The notes under the pieces were generated by a model. That model was not told the origin of the DNA. It did no database searches and saw only the letters and a list, made by a program, of their open reading frames with translations. From Phlegmacium glaucopus (taxonomy: Eukaryota; Basidiomycota; Agaricomycetes; Agaricales; Cortinariaceae): a stretch of 25,128 nt of DNA. The DNA is taken from contig MU130012.1 in assembly GCA_015039465.1 (NCBI GenBank), positions 349,818-374,945 of the forward strand, written 5' to 3'. Made by a program: the position numbers and the translations under genes. Of this stretch, positions 1 through 9,717 are shown piece after piece (position 1 is the first letter of the stretch; the number at the start of each line of letters is the position of its first letter).

Positions 1-473
1 TGGAATGGGGAAGGAGCAACAGGTGGTGTGTATACTGGGGTTTTTGCTTTTCCTGAGGTAGTCGGTTGAGGAGTTGGCGTTGTTTGAGGGACTAGTTGGT
101 CTGTTGCGGTTGTTCGAGGATTTCTTCCTACTCGTTCTTGTCTTGGTTGTGTCGTAGAGCTGTGGCTCATGCGTTCTGGCTCGTCGGTGTCGTATTGACT
201 ACTTCCTGTTGTATCTTCTTCCTCTGATGACTCAATAGGGACTTGGTATTTGCCCTTTGACGTCGTGGTGTTTTATTTCTTGGGATCCGTTGGTATCGGC
301 GACCACACGATCTTCTTATGACTCCGTTGATGTAGGCGATCACACGAGTTCGGGTTACGAGGGTGTTCCAAGTATTCTGCTGGTTTGTTGGCTAGTGCGT
401 GTTTTTGTTGGGCTCCAGAATGTATGGTTCGTCTGCGCTTAGAGAAGCGGACGCAAGAGTAGTTTAGACCTTT
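1..473 (-). pseudogene. LTR-retroelement internal region, possible gag start, runs off the left edge
   Basis: Reading from 473 towards 1 on the minus strand, this follows the putative LTR. One frame is open from about 527 to 273, stops (TAA), and is open again to the window edge. The last part is rich in Ser, Thr, Pro and acidic residues (for example ESSEEED, then TTPTPQPTTSGKAKTP), as in the N-terminal regions of many fungal gag proteins. An ATG in this frame lies near 171. Just before it are two imperfect copies of a ~28-bp stretch (about 278-352) beginning TCGTGTGRTCGCC. No capsid or zinc-knuckle motif lies inside the window. The assignment rests mainly on the adjacent LTR-like block; an unrelated Ser/Thr/Pro-rich protein is possible. 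Confidence 0.3.
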
Positions 474-898
474 TGTTACGGCGACTATAAGCTTGCACTC
501 GCGTTCGGTGCTGGGCCGATAGACCAAGTAACTAGGGACTTAGTACAACTGCAATCGTGTTCAACAAGTCTTAGACTGAGGACGGCGGATTCTGAGCAAG
601 CAGGATAGATTAGAACCGTAGTGTTACAAAGGTCTAAACTAAGGATCCATGGCTATGGGTATGGCTCTTATATACTAAGAGGTCGAGTCAACGATAAGGG
701 GATGGTCCGTGTCAGAGATATGAGTTGGTATGAGTCAGAGATAAGAGAAGCGGGAACGATAACTATATATAGTACAAAGAGGGCAAAGGGGAAAGGATAC
801 GGGGGAACAGAAGGGGAATGAAAGGGTAGCGTATGAAAGGGGAGAGAGAAAAAGGAAGGGGACGACTGAAAATATGCGTATACCAGATATTCATAACA
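474..898 (-). mobile_element. Putative LTR (about 425 bp) inserted into a Ngaro-like RT
   Basis: On the minus strand the block begins TGTTATGAA at 898 and ends CGCCGTAACA at 474, giving TGTTA...TAACA ends of the TG...CA type expected for LTRs. Position 898 is exactly where the reverse-transcriptase frame to its right stops resembling RT. TATA-like words (TATATATAG near 770 and TATATAAG near 675, minus strand) suit an LTR promoter. The partner LTR would lie outside the window, so neither the pair nor the target duplication can be seen. No convincing tRNA primer-binding site follows the block. A solo LTR or another element class remains possible. Confidence 0.45.
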
Positions 899-1699
899 TA
901 TACGACCCCCGTCCTGCCTTTGACCTTGAGACAATAGTGCAGAGTGACAGGCTCTGCATTGGCGGTTATACTCTGCCAGGTACTTGCGCCTAATTTGAAA
1001 GAAAATGTGATCGTCCACCCACTTTGCCAGGGGACCGATGCCTCGTCGTCTGACGAGGTCTGTCCCTGCGTCAGCCACAACCCCGTAGATCCCAGAAGAA
1101 GGGGAGACTCCAAAACAGGTTGAAAGGTCAAGGCAGAACGCATTGGGACCAACTCGAACGACGGCTGCCGGCCACTGAGAGTGATGCAACGGAATGGTCC
1201 TATAAGCTTCTGCAATGTCACGTGTAGCGACTTGAGAACCTGGAGGTAGCTGATGTATAAGGAGAGATATGATAGAAAAGGTGCCCCAGGTAGTGGGAAA
1301 GTTGTCTGAGTCGACGAATGAATTAATGGAGGGGTTAGGAAATAAACTAGAAGTATTATGGGGGAACAAGTAGTTTTGGAGGACGCGAAAATGATTGGGT
1401 CGACCCGGCTTAGGGATAATGGAAAAGGGAAAGGACTGAAAGGGTCCGACAAGTGATTCAGTGTCTTTTTGGGTAAAGGGGCCCAAATAGTGTCCTTTTT
1501 CAATTTCCAGATTAATAATTTTTGTGAACTGGGCTGGGAGCTGGAGTATCGTCTCCTTATTAGGCGGGATCTGAGTACAAGTGATAATAGGAAGATGAAG
1601 GTTGAAGCCAGTTCGTAAGCTTTGAGGAAGGAGTGGATACTTCTTAAGGAGACCAGCCTCAAGAAGCAAGGAATACCAGGTGTCCGAGTTATAGGGTGT
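899..1699 (-). pseudogene. Reverse transcriptase fragment of Ngaro/DIRS type
   Basis: The minus-strand frame from about 1699 (TPYNSDTWYSLL) shows RT blocks in order: FPFSIIPKPGRPNHFRVLQN (fingers), SQVATRDIAEAYRTIPLH (block A, with the Asp that binds metal), CFGVSPSSGIYG (block B region) and LAKWVDDHIFF (block C, the YxDD equivalent reading WVDD). The WVDDHIFF form and the DIAEAYRTIPLH block are what I associate with fungal Ngaro/DIRS RTs, not with LINE or Ty3/Gypsy RTs. The frame is cut at base 898 by the LTR-like insertion shortly after block C, so the thumb, RNase H and integrating recombinase are missing. Confidence 0.7.
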
Positions 1700-1712
1700 G
1701 AGGGCCCGCAAG

Positions 1713-1823
1713 CACAATGCAACAAATGGGCGTGCGCAATGCAACAAGTAGGCGTGCATGGTGCAACAAATGGGCATGCATTAGTGCAACAAGTGGGCAT
1801 GCATGATGCAACAAATGTGTGTG
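1713..1823. repeat. 22-bp minisatellite, five units
   Basis: Five consecutive units of 22, 22, 22, 23 and 22 bp share the core TGCAACAARTGGGCRTG. The array lies between the gag-like and RT parts of the Ngaro-like remnant. On the minus strand it gives a Cys/His-rich translation, which is a repeat artefact and not a zinc finger. Confidence 0.85.
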
Positions 1824-1955
1824 AGGGGCACATTGTATGGTGTGCAAAGAGAACCAGCGCAACGAGGAGAAAGTATATGTGTAGAAAAGAAAGAGTCAGA
1901 CAATATCTTTTAGTATGAGGTCTAGGAAAAACAAGTGTCGTGACGAATGTACAAT

Positions 1956-2836
1956 CTCTTTCATTATCTCTCAGCCTTCTGTCATCCCAGTACACCTTAT
2001 CACGAGTCTTGTGAATGACCTTGTTGTTGATTTGAGATAAGTTGTAGGCTCCCCAAGGGGAAGAGATAGCGAGCTGCCAGAGCCTCCTTTGGTCTGCTTG
2101 ATAAACGATGAGGGCCTTTTGGTCAAGAGGGTCCCTAGACAACCGGAACTCGTGAACTTGTAAGTTACCCCAAAACTTGGCCAGCATTCACATGGTCTTG
2201 TGGCCAATTGGCTTCCTCCATGGCAACAATCATCTGCGGGGCAGCCTGACAAAAATCTTCCCATGGAAGATCCTTATCGTCAACAACACCGGATGTGGTT
2301 CTAGCTGAGGCTGCAGGGACCCAGGAGATGACGCCATCAGGTAATTGAAGCATTACCATTGCTTTGTTGTTGGCTGTATTTGAACTTCGAGAGGCCTCGT
2401 CTAGACCCGCGTTCGTGTAGTAGCAGAGCTCAACATAGAGACCTTTTTCCATCTTTCTAATTGTGTAATTAGACGTGACAACTGGAGCTATTGTTGGCAC
2501 ATCCCTATCTGGGATGGGGATGTATTTTGACTTATTCCTTTTTATCTCTTCCTTTTGAAAATTCTCTTCCTCGTCGACCCTAGCCTGGACTTTTAGTAAA
2601 TCGGCTTCCAATTGCAGTTGACGCTGTTCGGTAAGAGCGACGGCATCTTCATCATTCTGCTGTTGCCACCTAACCTTGTCTGCTTCATTACCAGCTTTCC
2701 AAATGTCTTTCAAGAACTGGATAGCTTGTTCTTTGGTAGTATTAGGGTTGATGAAGGGCTCATGAGCCGCTGCATAAATGGGTGAAGTAAAGTTAGGACA
2801 TTCTGAGAGCTCTGGATCGAACTGAATTCTGGGCAT
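1956..2836 (-). pseudogene. Gag-like ORF of the Ngaro-type element, frameshifted
   Basis: The frame opens with MPRIQFDPEL at 2836 and is open for 223 codons to 2165. The first ~120 residues are highly charged with an EADLLKVQARVDEEENFQKEEIKR segment-like helix that looks coiled-coil (about residues 75-100). A globular-looking part follows, with FCQAAPQMIVAMEEANWP near its end. At about 2187 the recognisable protein moves to another frame (MLAKFWGNLQVHEFR, then DPLDQKALIVYQADQRRLW) and continues to about 1956. This looks like a 1-2 base indel. I recall such proteins upstream of Ngaro/DIRS RTs in mushroom genomes; their role is presumed structural (nucleocapsid). No zinc knuckle was seen. Confidence 0.55.
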
Positions 2837-3328
2837 AACCTCAAACTACTTTGGTTATATCTATTTTTATTTTTTTTAAAATAAACCGTCTGTCTCCTTT
2901 GAAGAAAGAAATAAGGAGCTGCTCAAATGTTGAGCAGGGAGAACTGAGTTTGAGGCTGTAGTGGTGACAGCCAAGAAAGGATGCTGTCATGTTACAACCT
3001 AAAACGATGCATAGACAATATTCTATGGTCACACTCGATTCTTGTGTTCACTTAGAATGAAACATTTCTATTTTACTTGGATTATATTCTTTTTTTCAAG
3101 GGCTGAACATTTTGAAAATCACTACTACAATCTTTTCTTTTTTTAAAGATCTTGATGAGTCACTGATTGCTTCTGGTGATGAACTTGAAATTTGTCTACA
3201 CACATAATTTCAATAATTTCATATTATTCAAGACTTAAATACCTGTAACTCCTATCTTTCACATTTTATTACAGCCATATAGCTTTTTTATCTGTATGTC
3301 TTACAAGGATCTGGTTTCATTCAAATGC
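2837..3328. other. AT-rich stretch without a recognisable gene
   Basis: The sequence directly upstream (minus sense) of the gag-like ORF is AT-rich with poly-T and poly-A runs (about 2868-2880 and 3091-3097). No terminal repeat, tRNA-like fold or conserved ORF was recognised. It may hold the 5' end of the Ngaro-like element. Confidence 0.5.
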
Positions 3329-3640
3329 CATAAGTTCATTGGACATCCTCAGGAGTTGAATATTCAACATGCATGAGCTCATTGGACATCCTCTGGAGTT
3401 GAATATTCAAATACCATGAGCTCATTGGACACCCTCTTGGAGTTGAATATTAGACTATCATGAGCTCATTGAGACACCCTCCAGGCTTGAATATTAGAAC
3501 TACCATGAGCTCACCCAACTCCCTTTGGAGGTAAATATTAACCCTCTTATAAGCTCACCAAACACATTCCAGAGTTGATTACTTGGCTTCTAGAATATTC
3601 AGCTGCAATGAGCTCAATGGACTATCTCCAGTCTAGTACA
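3329..3640. repeat. ~44-bp minisatellite with GAGCTC palindromes
   Basis: About six units start at 3329, 3372, 3415, 3459, 3504 and 3548 (periods 43-45 bp), with a more distant unit near 3604. The consensus runs CATGAGCTCATTGGACAYCC, then a GGAGTTGAATATT half. Most units contain ATGAGCTCAT or a close variant, a 10-bp perfect palindrome. Units diverge progressively rightwards, the usual look of an old array. No flanking coding sequence is evident. Confidence 0.8.
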
Positions 3641-5546
3641 ATTCTGGCAAAAATCCACTGATGGACAACCTTGGGGTTTTGTCACCTCCATTATCATGGA
3701 CTAACTTTGGTACATTTGACTGCAAGGTTTATTTCTTTACTTCCTACAAGTGTTTCATTTCCAACCTTGGGCAAATTTTGGACACTTTTTCCCCCTTTGT
3801 TTGTCTTTCAGTCCTGCAAATTAGAGCAAAATGATTAGTTTTACAATTGATAAAATTAATCTTCTAAAATCCATACTACAATAAATTTCCTATCAGGGAA
3901 ATGATTTCAAATCTTAATTTAAACAAAGATCAAAAAATGTCCCAAACATTTTCTTTAGTTGTCAATAGTCCCATGCCAGCAGTGTATGCAATCCACTGGT
4001 TCAGGATATAAGAATATTCAAACAACGGTATCTGAGTGAGCTTCACACCCTAGTTTTTGAGACGATTGATGATACAGTAGTTGAAGGGCTTGATGTTTGA
4101 AGCAGCATATAAGCAACAGAGATCCAAACGAGATCAAATACTTGTTGTGTACGCATTCGGCGCTCAGAAGTCGAGGGTTGCTTTTGTCTGCCGGTCACCT
4201 ACTAGACACTCCGTGATAGATATCCGTCTTCGGTTGGAATATTTGACGAGCCCTGTACACAGACGAAGAGCGAGTTCTATGAGGGTACAACTGCAGGGGA
4301 TAAGAGACGAAGTCATTCCCAAATTAGACATAGCCCTGTGAGACGTTCATTAGGTTCCGAAAGACGATGAGGTAAGGAAGGGGAAAGGAGAGGTCGTACA
4401 AAACTAGGATAGACTGTTCTCCAAGCAAGAAATAGGGAGTAACGTGAGAAGCCCCACCTGCAAAAAAGGAATAAAAACAACTACAGAAATTTGGTACCCG
4501 CAGGCGAAAATGGAGATGTGATACCATATACTGCAGGGAGAAAATAAAGGGGAAGTTAATATATGGAGAAACACGTACTTGATCCCCAGCAGTAGAACAT
4601 GGTCAAACGCGGCATATTTCCACTGGTCCTCGCCTGTTTGTTGGCGTCCTGCCGCAGATTCCTGGATCAAACACTATCCTGCTTCCTCCTTCAAACGTAT
4701 GTTGGATAGGTAGGGGTGTTGTGCTCCTGCTGCAACCACCTGCATATCCATTCGTGGTACGAGGTTTATCGTCCTCATCGTTATACGACGATGAGACTAC
4801 ACGTCGATGAAAGAGGCCTCGTTGATACAGGTTTTGATCGAGCAAAGCAGGTATATTAGAACGGTTATTCTGAGAATGCCCGAACCGTGCACTTGCGGTT
4901 TGTCATTGTTCTCAGCGTTCATTCAGCTTCAAAAAGCCACCTCGCCACGCTCTGCACATCCAAGCTATTACGAACCACACTGCCCCATGCCCCATGCCCC
5001 ATGTCGCAAGTTCCCCCCTTCTAGAGGGATATGGACTCCTTCCAACTGTGGCTATCAGCCATCACCATCCTTTTCACTTCCAGCCGCTACCAAGCATCGC
5101 CACAGACACCGCTGAATAAGGAGTTTCGCAGATGACGCCTACAACATTTTCCTGGGGGTGATGAACCTGTGACAGGAAAAGGAACAAAATAAGATGAGCG
5201 GAATTGTGGTGAAATGGGGAGGAGAAGGAGAACCGGCATTAGACGAGAAGGATACAAGAAGGTCAACAAGGGGGGACTCTCTTCCCTGCTCTGGAACGTG
5301 GTGCATTAACCCACAAGGACGAAGCATCTCCGAGGTGAAGTAGGCAGAGCCCACCCAAATGCATTGAAAGCGCTCTGGGCATCCATGCCTTTAATCTCTA
5401 TTCTTATTTTGTACGTTCCCTTTTACAAACCGCTGAAAAGTTGGTGTGTACCGTGCGTACTTACAGGTGGTCACGAGGTAATTACTGTCTAAGCTTACTC
5501 ATCTATTTACATACGCTTACCCATTCTCTTACCACTCACCATAACA
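3641..5546. other. Stretch with only weak coding signals
   Basis: From 3641 to about 4080 the sequence is AT-rich and featureless. Between 4324 and 4845 the minus strand has overlapping open frames separated by plausible small-intron signals (GTACGT near 4581 and CTGCAG near 4533, TTTTTTGCAG near 4460), so a short spliced minus-strand gene or its remnant is possible. I could not join the pieces into one convincing protein or recognise a family. Open frames at 5087-5354 (minus) are also unrecognised. The last ~50 bases carry a pyrimidine-rich leader before the glutathione S-transferase start at 5547 and presumably hold its promoter. Confidence 0.35.
4981..5001. repeat. Three perfect 7-bp units, TGCCCCA
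   Basis: TGCCCCA is repeated three times in tandem. It is a short simple repeat with no evident role. Confidence 0.8.
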
Positions 5547-6452
5547 ATGTCTAAGCCAGCAATTACCCTCTACTCAACTGCAACTCCTAATGGATTATGT
5601 GCTTCGATCCTCCTGGAAGCTCTCAAAGCAGCGTATCCAGACAATGCCGACTTGGCGTCATACGAGGCCATCAAGATGTCTATTCGTGACGCTGACATTG
5701 GTCAAGTCCATAACCAAGTAAAGTCACCTTGGTTCCTAGAAATCAATCCGAACGGTCGCATTCCTGCCGTAACTGTCAATGGATTCAATGTCTTCGAGAC
5801 TAGCGCCATAATACTATATCTTGCTCAAGTATATGATACGCAAAAGCTATTTTCATATGATCCTGCGAACGAGGCCAAGGAATATAGTGAAATGCTGCAA
5901 TGGATTTTTTTCGCGGTGAGTGACGTATGGCCTCGAGTCAGAATTGGTATTGAAGCTATTATTGTATATATAGCACGGTGGAATTGGTCCAATGCAAGGA
6001 CAGGCCAACCATTTTACCTTCGCTGCTCCTGAGAAAATCGAGTATGCGCAGAAACGTGAGCGATATCAACCACATAGACATCTAACAGGTACAAATTCTC
6101 ATGCGTTCTTGTAGGTTACGTTAACGAAACTCGACGGTTGTACAATGTATTGGAGACCCATCTTGGGGCTGGAAACAAGCAGTTTGTCATGGGTGATAAA
6201 TTCACTTTGGCAGATATAAAAGCATTCCCATGGTGGGATTCCATTTTGCGGGCCAGATGGTAATATTGATTTTCTGCTATAGGGTTCTACGATGCCCCAT
6301 AATAGGAATTGACCTTCAAGCAGAATTTCCTAAGGTCAAGGTATGTATCTCGCAACTTTTGGTTATGTATCCTTAGCTTTCTGTTGTAGGCCTGGGTCGA
6401 TCGCATAGGGGCACGTCCTGACGTTCAGGAAGGGCTGAAAATTCCCGCATAA
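5547..6452 (+). CDS. Glutathione S-transferase, Ure2p-like, five exons, complete
   Basis: Exons are 5547-5915, 5974-6055, 6115-6232, 6283-6340 and 6390-6452. The introns (58, 59, 50 and 49 nt) all obey GT-AG, and the exons sum to 690 nt, a 229-residue protein ending KIPA. The N-terminal thioredoxin-fold half begins [14 protein letters not shown], the Ser/Thr-Asn-Gly glutathione-binding turn of fungal Ure2p-like GSTs. NPNGRIPAV (near residues 67-75) holds the cis-proline, and [11 protein letters not shown] follows, the glutathione-contacting E-S/T pair. The alpha-helical half has [14 protein letters not shown] across the first junction, then GDKFTLADI and AFPW, and ends [12 protein letters not shown]. 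It likely conjugates glutathione to xenobiotics or peroxides in the cytosol. Intron 3 has a weak donor (GTGGGA); without that splice the frame stops early. Length and motifs match the family, so I consider it intact. Confidence 0.9.
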
Positions 6453-6872
6453 TAATCCTCGGCGAACAAAAAAAGTCAGTTATTACCTCGTGTATGTAGT
6501 ATAGTTTGGTTATTTCAATTTGGTTATTCGTGTAAACTTCTGCGAAACCCCCTTCCCGAAAAAGAGAGGGGAGTCGGGTTGGGTTGATATAAAGCTTATC
6601 GCGAAACCCCGATAAGCACAAAACTCCGGTGTTGACGTTGCTATTTGCGATGTGCGGCTCAAACAGTAAGGGGCCTTGGCTAGACCAGTATCTCTTCCCT
6701 AGCTCCTCCCTTCATTTTTCGGTGGAATTCCTCTTCTCTACGCTCCTCTGCCAATTAATGTAGGTTCCCTGAGCTCTTTCTCGTGGCCATTTTCGATCTA
6801 GCCGGAGATCAGGATAGATCCACGATAAAGGAGCCTACATCAATCTTACCCAGTCTCGCAGCAACCTCAAGA
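6453..6872. other. Intergenic stretch between convergent genes
   Basis: This is the 3' flank shared by the glutathione S-transferase gene and the minus-strand ORF at 6873-7370. It holds two GCGAAACCCC words (about 6541 and 6600) around a GGGTTGGGTTGATATAAAGC segment. They hint at a small decayed repeat, but no TIR or target duplication could be closed. Confidence 0.4.
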
Positions 6873-7370
6873 TCAACGACAGGTTGCTAAAGTCCTTCCC
6901 TCCCGCATCAGAGGGGTTGTATACAAAAAAGAGGCATTCCCGACCAGTCGCAACGCAGCCTCTGAAAGTGTCGACTTGTGATGAAGGTAAATAACCATAT
7001 TCGATAAAATAAACCTTGCATACCCAAGTTGTTTAGCCTTGGCAGCAGCTGCCATCGCAGTTTGATGTAGGGCTGTCATAAGAGCGTCTGACTCTGCCTC
7101 TGCCGCGTAAATGCGTACGGTAAGAGCTTGTGGACAGCTTCCGACAGAAAGGCTAACTTCGGAGACTGTTTGAGAGTGGAAGAGCGAAGTGCCTGTACCC
7201 GACGCACCTCTCGTAGACCTTTCAGTGAAAATTATCATAAAATCGACGACACCACGATAAGTGTACCCGGTTGGTTCCAATAATATATCATCGATGCGAA
7301 ACTCTGACGCAATGGCGACACCATTGTCAGTGCTGTCAAGGTTTAACGCGATATTGAAGTAACATGGCAT
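6873..7370 (-). CDS. Hypothetical protein, 165 residues
   Basis: This is an uninterrupted minus-strand frame with an ATG at 7370 (MPCYFNIALNLDSTDNG). Composition is balanced, with no signal peptide and no clear membrane helix. The middle (about residues 85-120) has an Ala-rich helix-like stretch, AAEAESDALMTALHQTAMAAAAKAKQLG. Its AExxAL...AKxLG arrangement vaguely recalls plant-type RNase H (RVT_3) folds, but the catalytic DGS and SDS motifs are not seen, so I do not assign that. No intron is needed. It lies tail to tail with the glutathione S-transferase gene. It could be a single-exon gene, a transposon-derived fragment or a chance ORF. Confidence 0.4.
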   Translation of the reverse strand: MPCYFNIALNLDSTDNGVAIASEFRIDDILLEPTGYTYRGVVDFMIIFTERSTRGASGTGTSLFHSQTVSEVSLSVGSCPQALTVRIYAAEAESDALMTALHQTAMAAAAKAKQLGYARFILSNMVIYLHHKSTLSEAALRLVGNASFLYTTPLMREGRTLATCR

Positions 7371-9209
7371 TGATCACCATCTGACAACCGGCTTCCGGCG
7401 GAGGTGCAGGCTCAGTGTGAGGGCCAATCAGTGTCAACGTGTCACTTCATCGAAATGATTTTACAAATGTTGCACAGGCTTTTCTTCGTCTGCTCTATCG
7501 TCACAGCCCCGCCGATTGAGTTATTTCCCAGTTCCGTAGCACCCTCCTGACCTGTAGTCGTCCATTTCAGTGGGCGAAGCGTCATTTGAGATTTGAATCA
7601 TCATTTGACGACGGAATTCCGAATTAAGCGTGAGATCAGAGAAGGAAAGATGCTACGAAGAGAGCCATCAAATTGTGGCCAATACGGACAATGGAAAAAA
7701 ACCAAAACATACTTTCGAATGAAATTCGGGGCAGATTCGATGACTATCTGCCAATCTGCTTATTCTCTCACACATGGGGATATCACGCGAGAATCTGCGT
7801 CCTTGCGCGTTGGTGGATTAGGAGTGCGCTGGGTGGATGCCTGAGTACTGGAAGTACACATGGGCATCCGGCATACGTGAGCGATATGTTGGATGGAAGA
7901 AAGTTTTCAGATATCTTTCCCGACTATGAGGCGCAGCTTAGGATCGAAAGGGCTGTGTGGGCACACTATACACCCTAACATATTTTCAGTACAATCTCCC
8001 AGTTGTACCTGAATTGAATCGTTTATTTCTCTTTTTTTAAAAAAAGGCCATCCACTGACTGCGCCATTATCACCAGTGAGGATCTCATTTCTGCTACCAC
8101 TGCCGTCGACGCGCGTGGCAGTATTGTGACTCGAGCGTTGTAGGATGAGAGAGAATAATTCCACCACCCTCAAATCAGAGTCTCCCTCCGTAGTCTTCCT
8201 GATACCAAACCTTCCCCGCCACAACTAACCCTGCCAACATCTCCACCATCCCCCGCCGCCAACCCTATTTCTCGCAGCGCCATACGCCATCCCATCCAAC
8301 AACTCCATCCACCCAAAATCGTCCCTCCGACCATCAACGCAACCTGTCGCAAATCAGCCTGCATCATATTCGTCACCTTTCCAAAATCCATGTTCACCAT
8401 CCCAATAGATCCCGGGCCAACCCTAAACCAAACGGAGTAGGAGAAGGCGATAAGCTGGAATTAGGATTAGAAGGAGTTGAAGATGATGAGAGTGGTTTGA
8501 TTTGATTGATGATGGAACGCGCGGAGAAGGGAAAAGGAAGGTGATGGTGAGGCCTATGCGAGAAGACGATGAGAGTGCGAAACCGGGGGTGAGGATTATC
8601 AAGCTGGTATTGTCATCGATGACTGCCAGAGTTATCACGAGAGATGTTGTCGATAGATAATTGGGCTAATGGTAAAAGTTTTACTTGAAATAATCGGACA
8701 TTGGGATAGTGATGGTTGGGATCAATGTTGCGGAAGAAGCAGTGGTATTGATGGGGCAAGGGTGAAAATGGTTCAAGCGACCTTGATGGAACAATATGCA
8801 GAGTCTGGAATGTCGTTGGTCAAAGAACCAGTAAAGCGGGCGGTGAAGTCATGATCTATGGATTCGGTTCAGTTCTAGATAGATAAGACAAACAGCATGA
8901 CTCACAACGACGATAAAATAATCGTTAGAATTGAAGGTCGAAGTGGATCCAGATAAAGTAAGTTGTTTCACAAGCTGATGTTTCGCAGCGAGTACAAGAC
9001 GAACGACAAGTCGCATCCTTGAAAAAATCAAGAGTTTAGTACTGACAAAAAGGGGTAGTAACCTAAGACGCACAGAATACAAAGCAGAAGGTCGATCCCC
9101 ATCGAATGGCTCTTTCATGTCTGAACCAGGTGTAGGCAACAAAACAGGAAGAATGACTTTAACCATCATCCCTCCTTGCCTTCCCATATAACTCTTTTCC
9201 CATTACCCA
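7371..9209. other. Unresolved stretch, probably with minus-strand exons
   Basis: Several minus-strand blocks look coding but do not join into one protein I trust. One starts at an ATG at 9187 and reads MVKVILPVLLPTPGSD; a 45-nt GT-AG candidate intron follows. Another near 8850 reads HDFTARFTGSLTNDIPDSAY. A block from about 8452 to 8245, preceded by a good acceptor (CTAATTCCAG), reads LIAFSYSVWFRVGPG and then a hydrophobic segment, VALMVGGTILGGWSCWMGW, which could be a membrane helix. A perfect 16-bp palindrome (C, seven T, seven A, G) lies at 8031-8046. No family was recognised. An intact gene with more introns or a pseudogene are both possible. Confidence 0.35.
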
Positions 9210-9717
9210 TTACCAGTTCCATTCTGCAGAATCAAATTGAGATTCAAAATCCCCGAAATCGGGCTCATGTATCTGAGCAATCCCAGATTTGAAGACCGAC
9301 TGGGTAAGCGAGGATGAGAGAATGTCTGTACATAGTCAGCGAGTGTTGCTTTTAGGACATGGGAAGGAAATAATAGGAAGTAGGGAAAGGGAATAACAAA
9401 GAAAAATAGCGAAACGAATGGAAAAGAAACCTACCGATCAGCTGACACGTCCCATTAAGCTCACTGGATAACGTCGATGCCTTCTGCAGCCCCACCGCGT
9501 CCAGTTGGAGCACAGGAGCAGAGCTGTCAACAATAGGTGCTGGCGTATCAAATTAAAGCACACGATTTTGTAACATAGCACGTGCAAGACTTGAGGTTAA
9601 CAGTTCTGAATTGTCGTTCATGACCTCCATACTCATAGTACTCCTCTCTTTCAGCTCCCTTCCGTTCACAATCCCTCTCAAACCACTGGCGGCATCTCCT
9701 CTACCACCCAATCCTGG
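9210..9717 (-). CDS. 3' part of an unidentified spliced gene (last three exons)
   Basis: Three minus-strand exons join with consistent phases: 9717-9582, 9539-9435 and 9325-9210. They are separated by GT-AG introns of 42 and 109 nt and end in TAA at 9212-9210. Phase bookkeeping (0 in, 1 out, 1 out) works at every junction, and the weak GTGCTA donor of the first intron removes an in-frame stop. The product reads PGLGGRGDAASGLRG, NGRELKERSTMSMEV, then VLQLDAVGLQKASTLSSEL, and finishes with an acidic, aromatic tail EPDFGDFESQFDSAEWNW. The middle looks helical and amphipathic; no signal peptide or membrane segment is visible. I do not recognise the family. A candidate preceding exon at about 9760-9835 (reading SACFATTVLGDS before a GTAGTG donor) would fit phase 0 but is not certain. 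Confidence 0.45.

Larger units (their letters stand above)
899..2836 (-). mobile_element. Degenerate Ngaro/DIRS-type (tyrosine-recombinase) retroelement remnant
   Basis: A gag-like ORF is followed by a reverse transcriptase of the kind found in DIRS/Ngaro elements of Agaricomycetes, both on the minus strand. The left end is cut at 898 by the LTR-like block. RNase H and the tyrosine recombinase, normally downstream of RT, are therefore absent from the window. The gag-like part carries a frameshift near 2187, and a 22-bp tandem repeat lies between gag and RT. No terminal repeat of the element could be defined upstream of 2836. The class call rests on recalled RT motifs. Confidence 0.65.

Noticed and set aside
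1711..1830. CRISPR-like array
   Set aside because: The units are contiguous 22-bp repeats without unique spacers, in a eukaryotic retroelement.
1622..1918. Plus-strand ORF of 98 codons
   Set aside because: It is opposite the RT/gag remnant and owes its openness to the 22-bp repeat.
763..2187. A 474-codon minus-strand ORF over the Ngaro-like region
   Set aside because: Only its first ~75 codons match the gag-like protein; the rest crosses the minisatellite and runs out of frame beside the true RT frame, so it is largely a shadow.
4081..4341. Plus-strand ORF of 86 codons
   Set aside because: It has a non-ATG start, no recognisable motif and no splice support.
7593..7978. Two overlapping plus-strand ORFs (83 and 101 codons)
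   Set aside because: They lie in different frames, the longer with no ATG start at its beginning, and no motif or neighbouring exon supports either.
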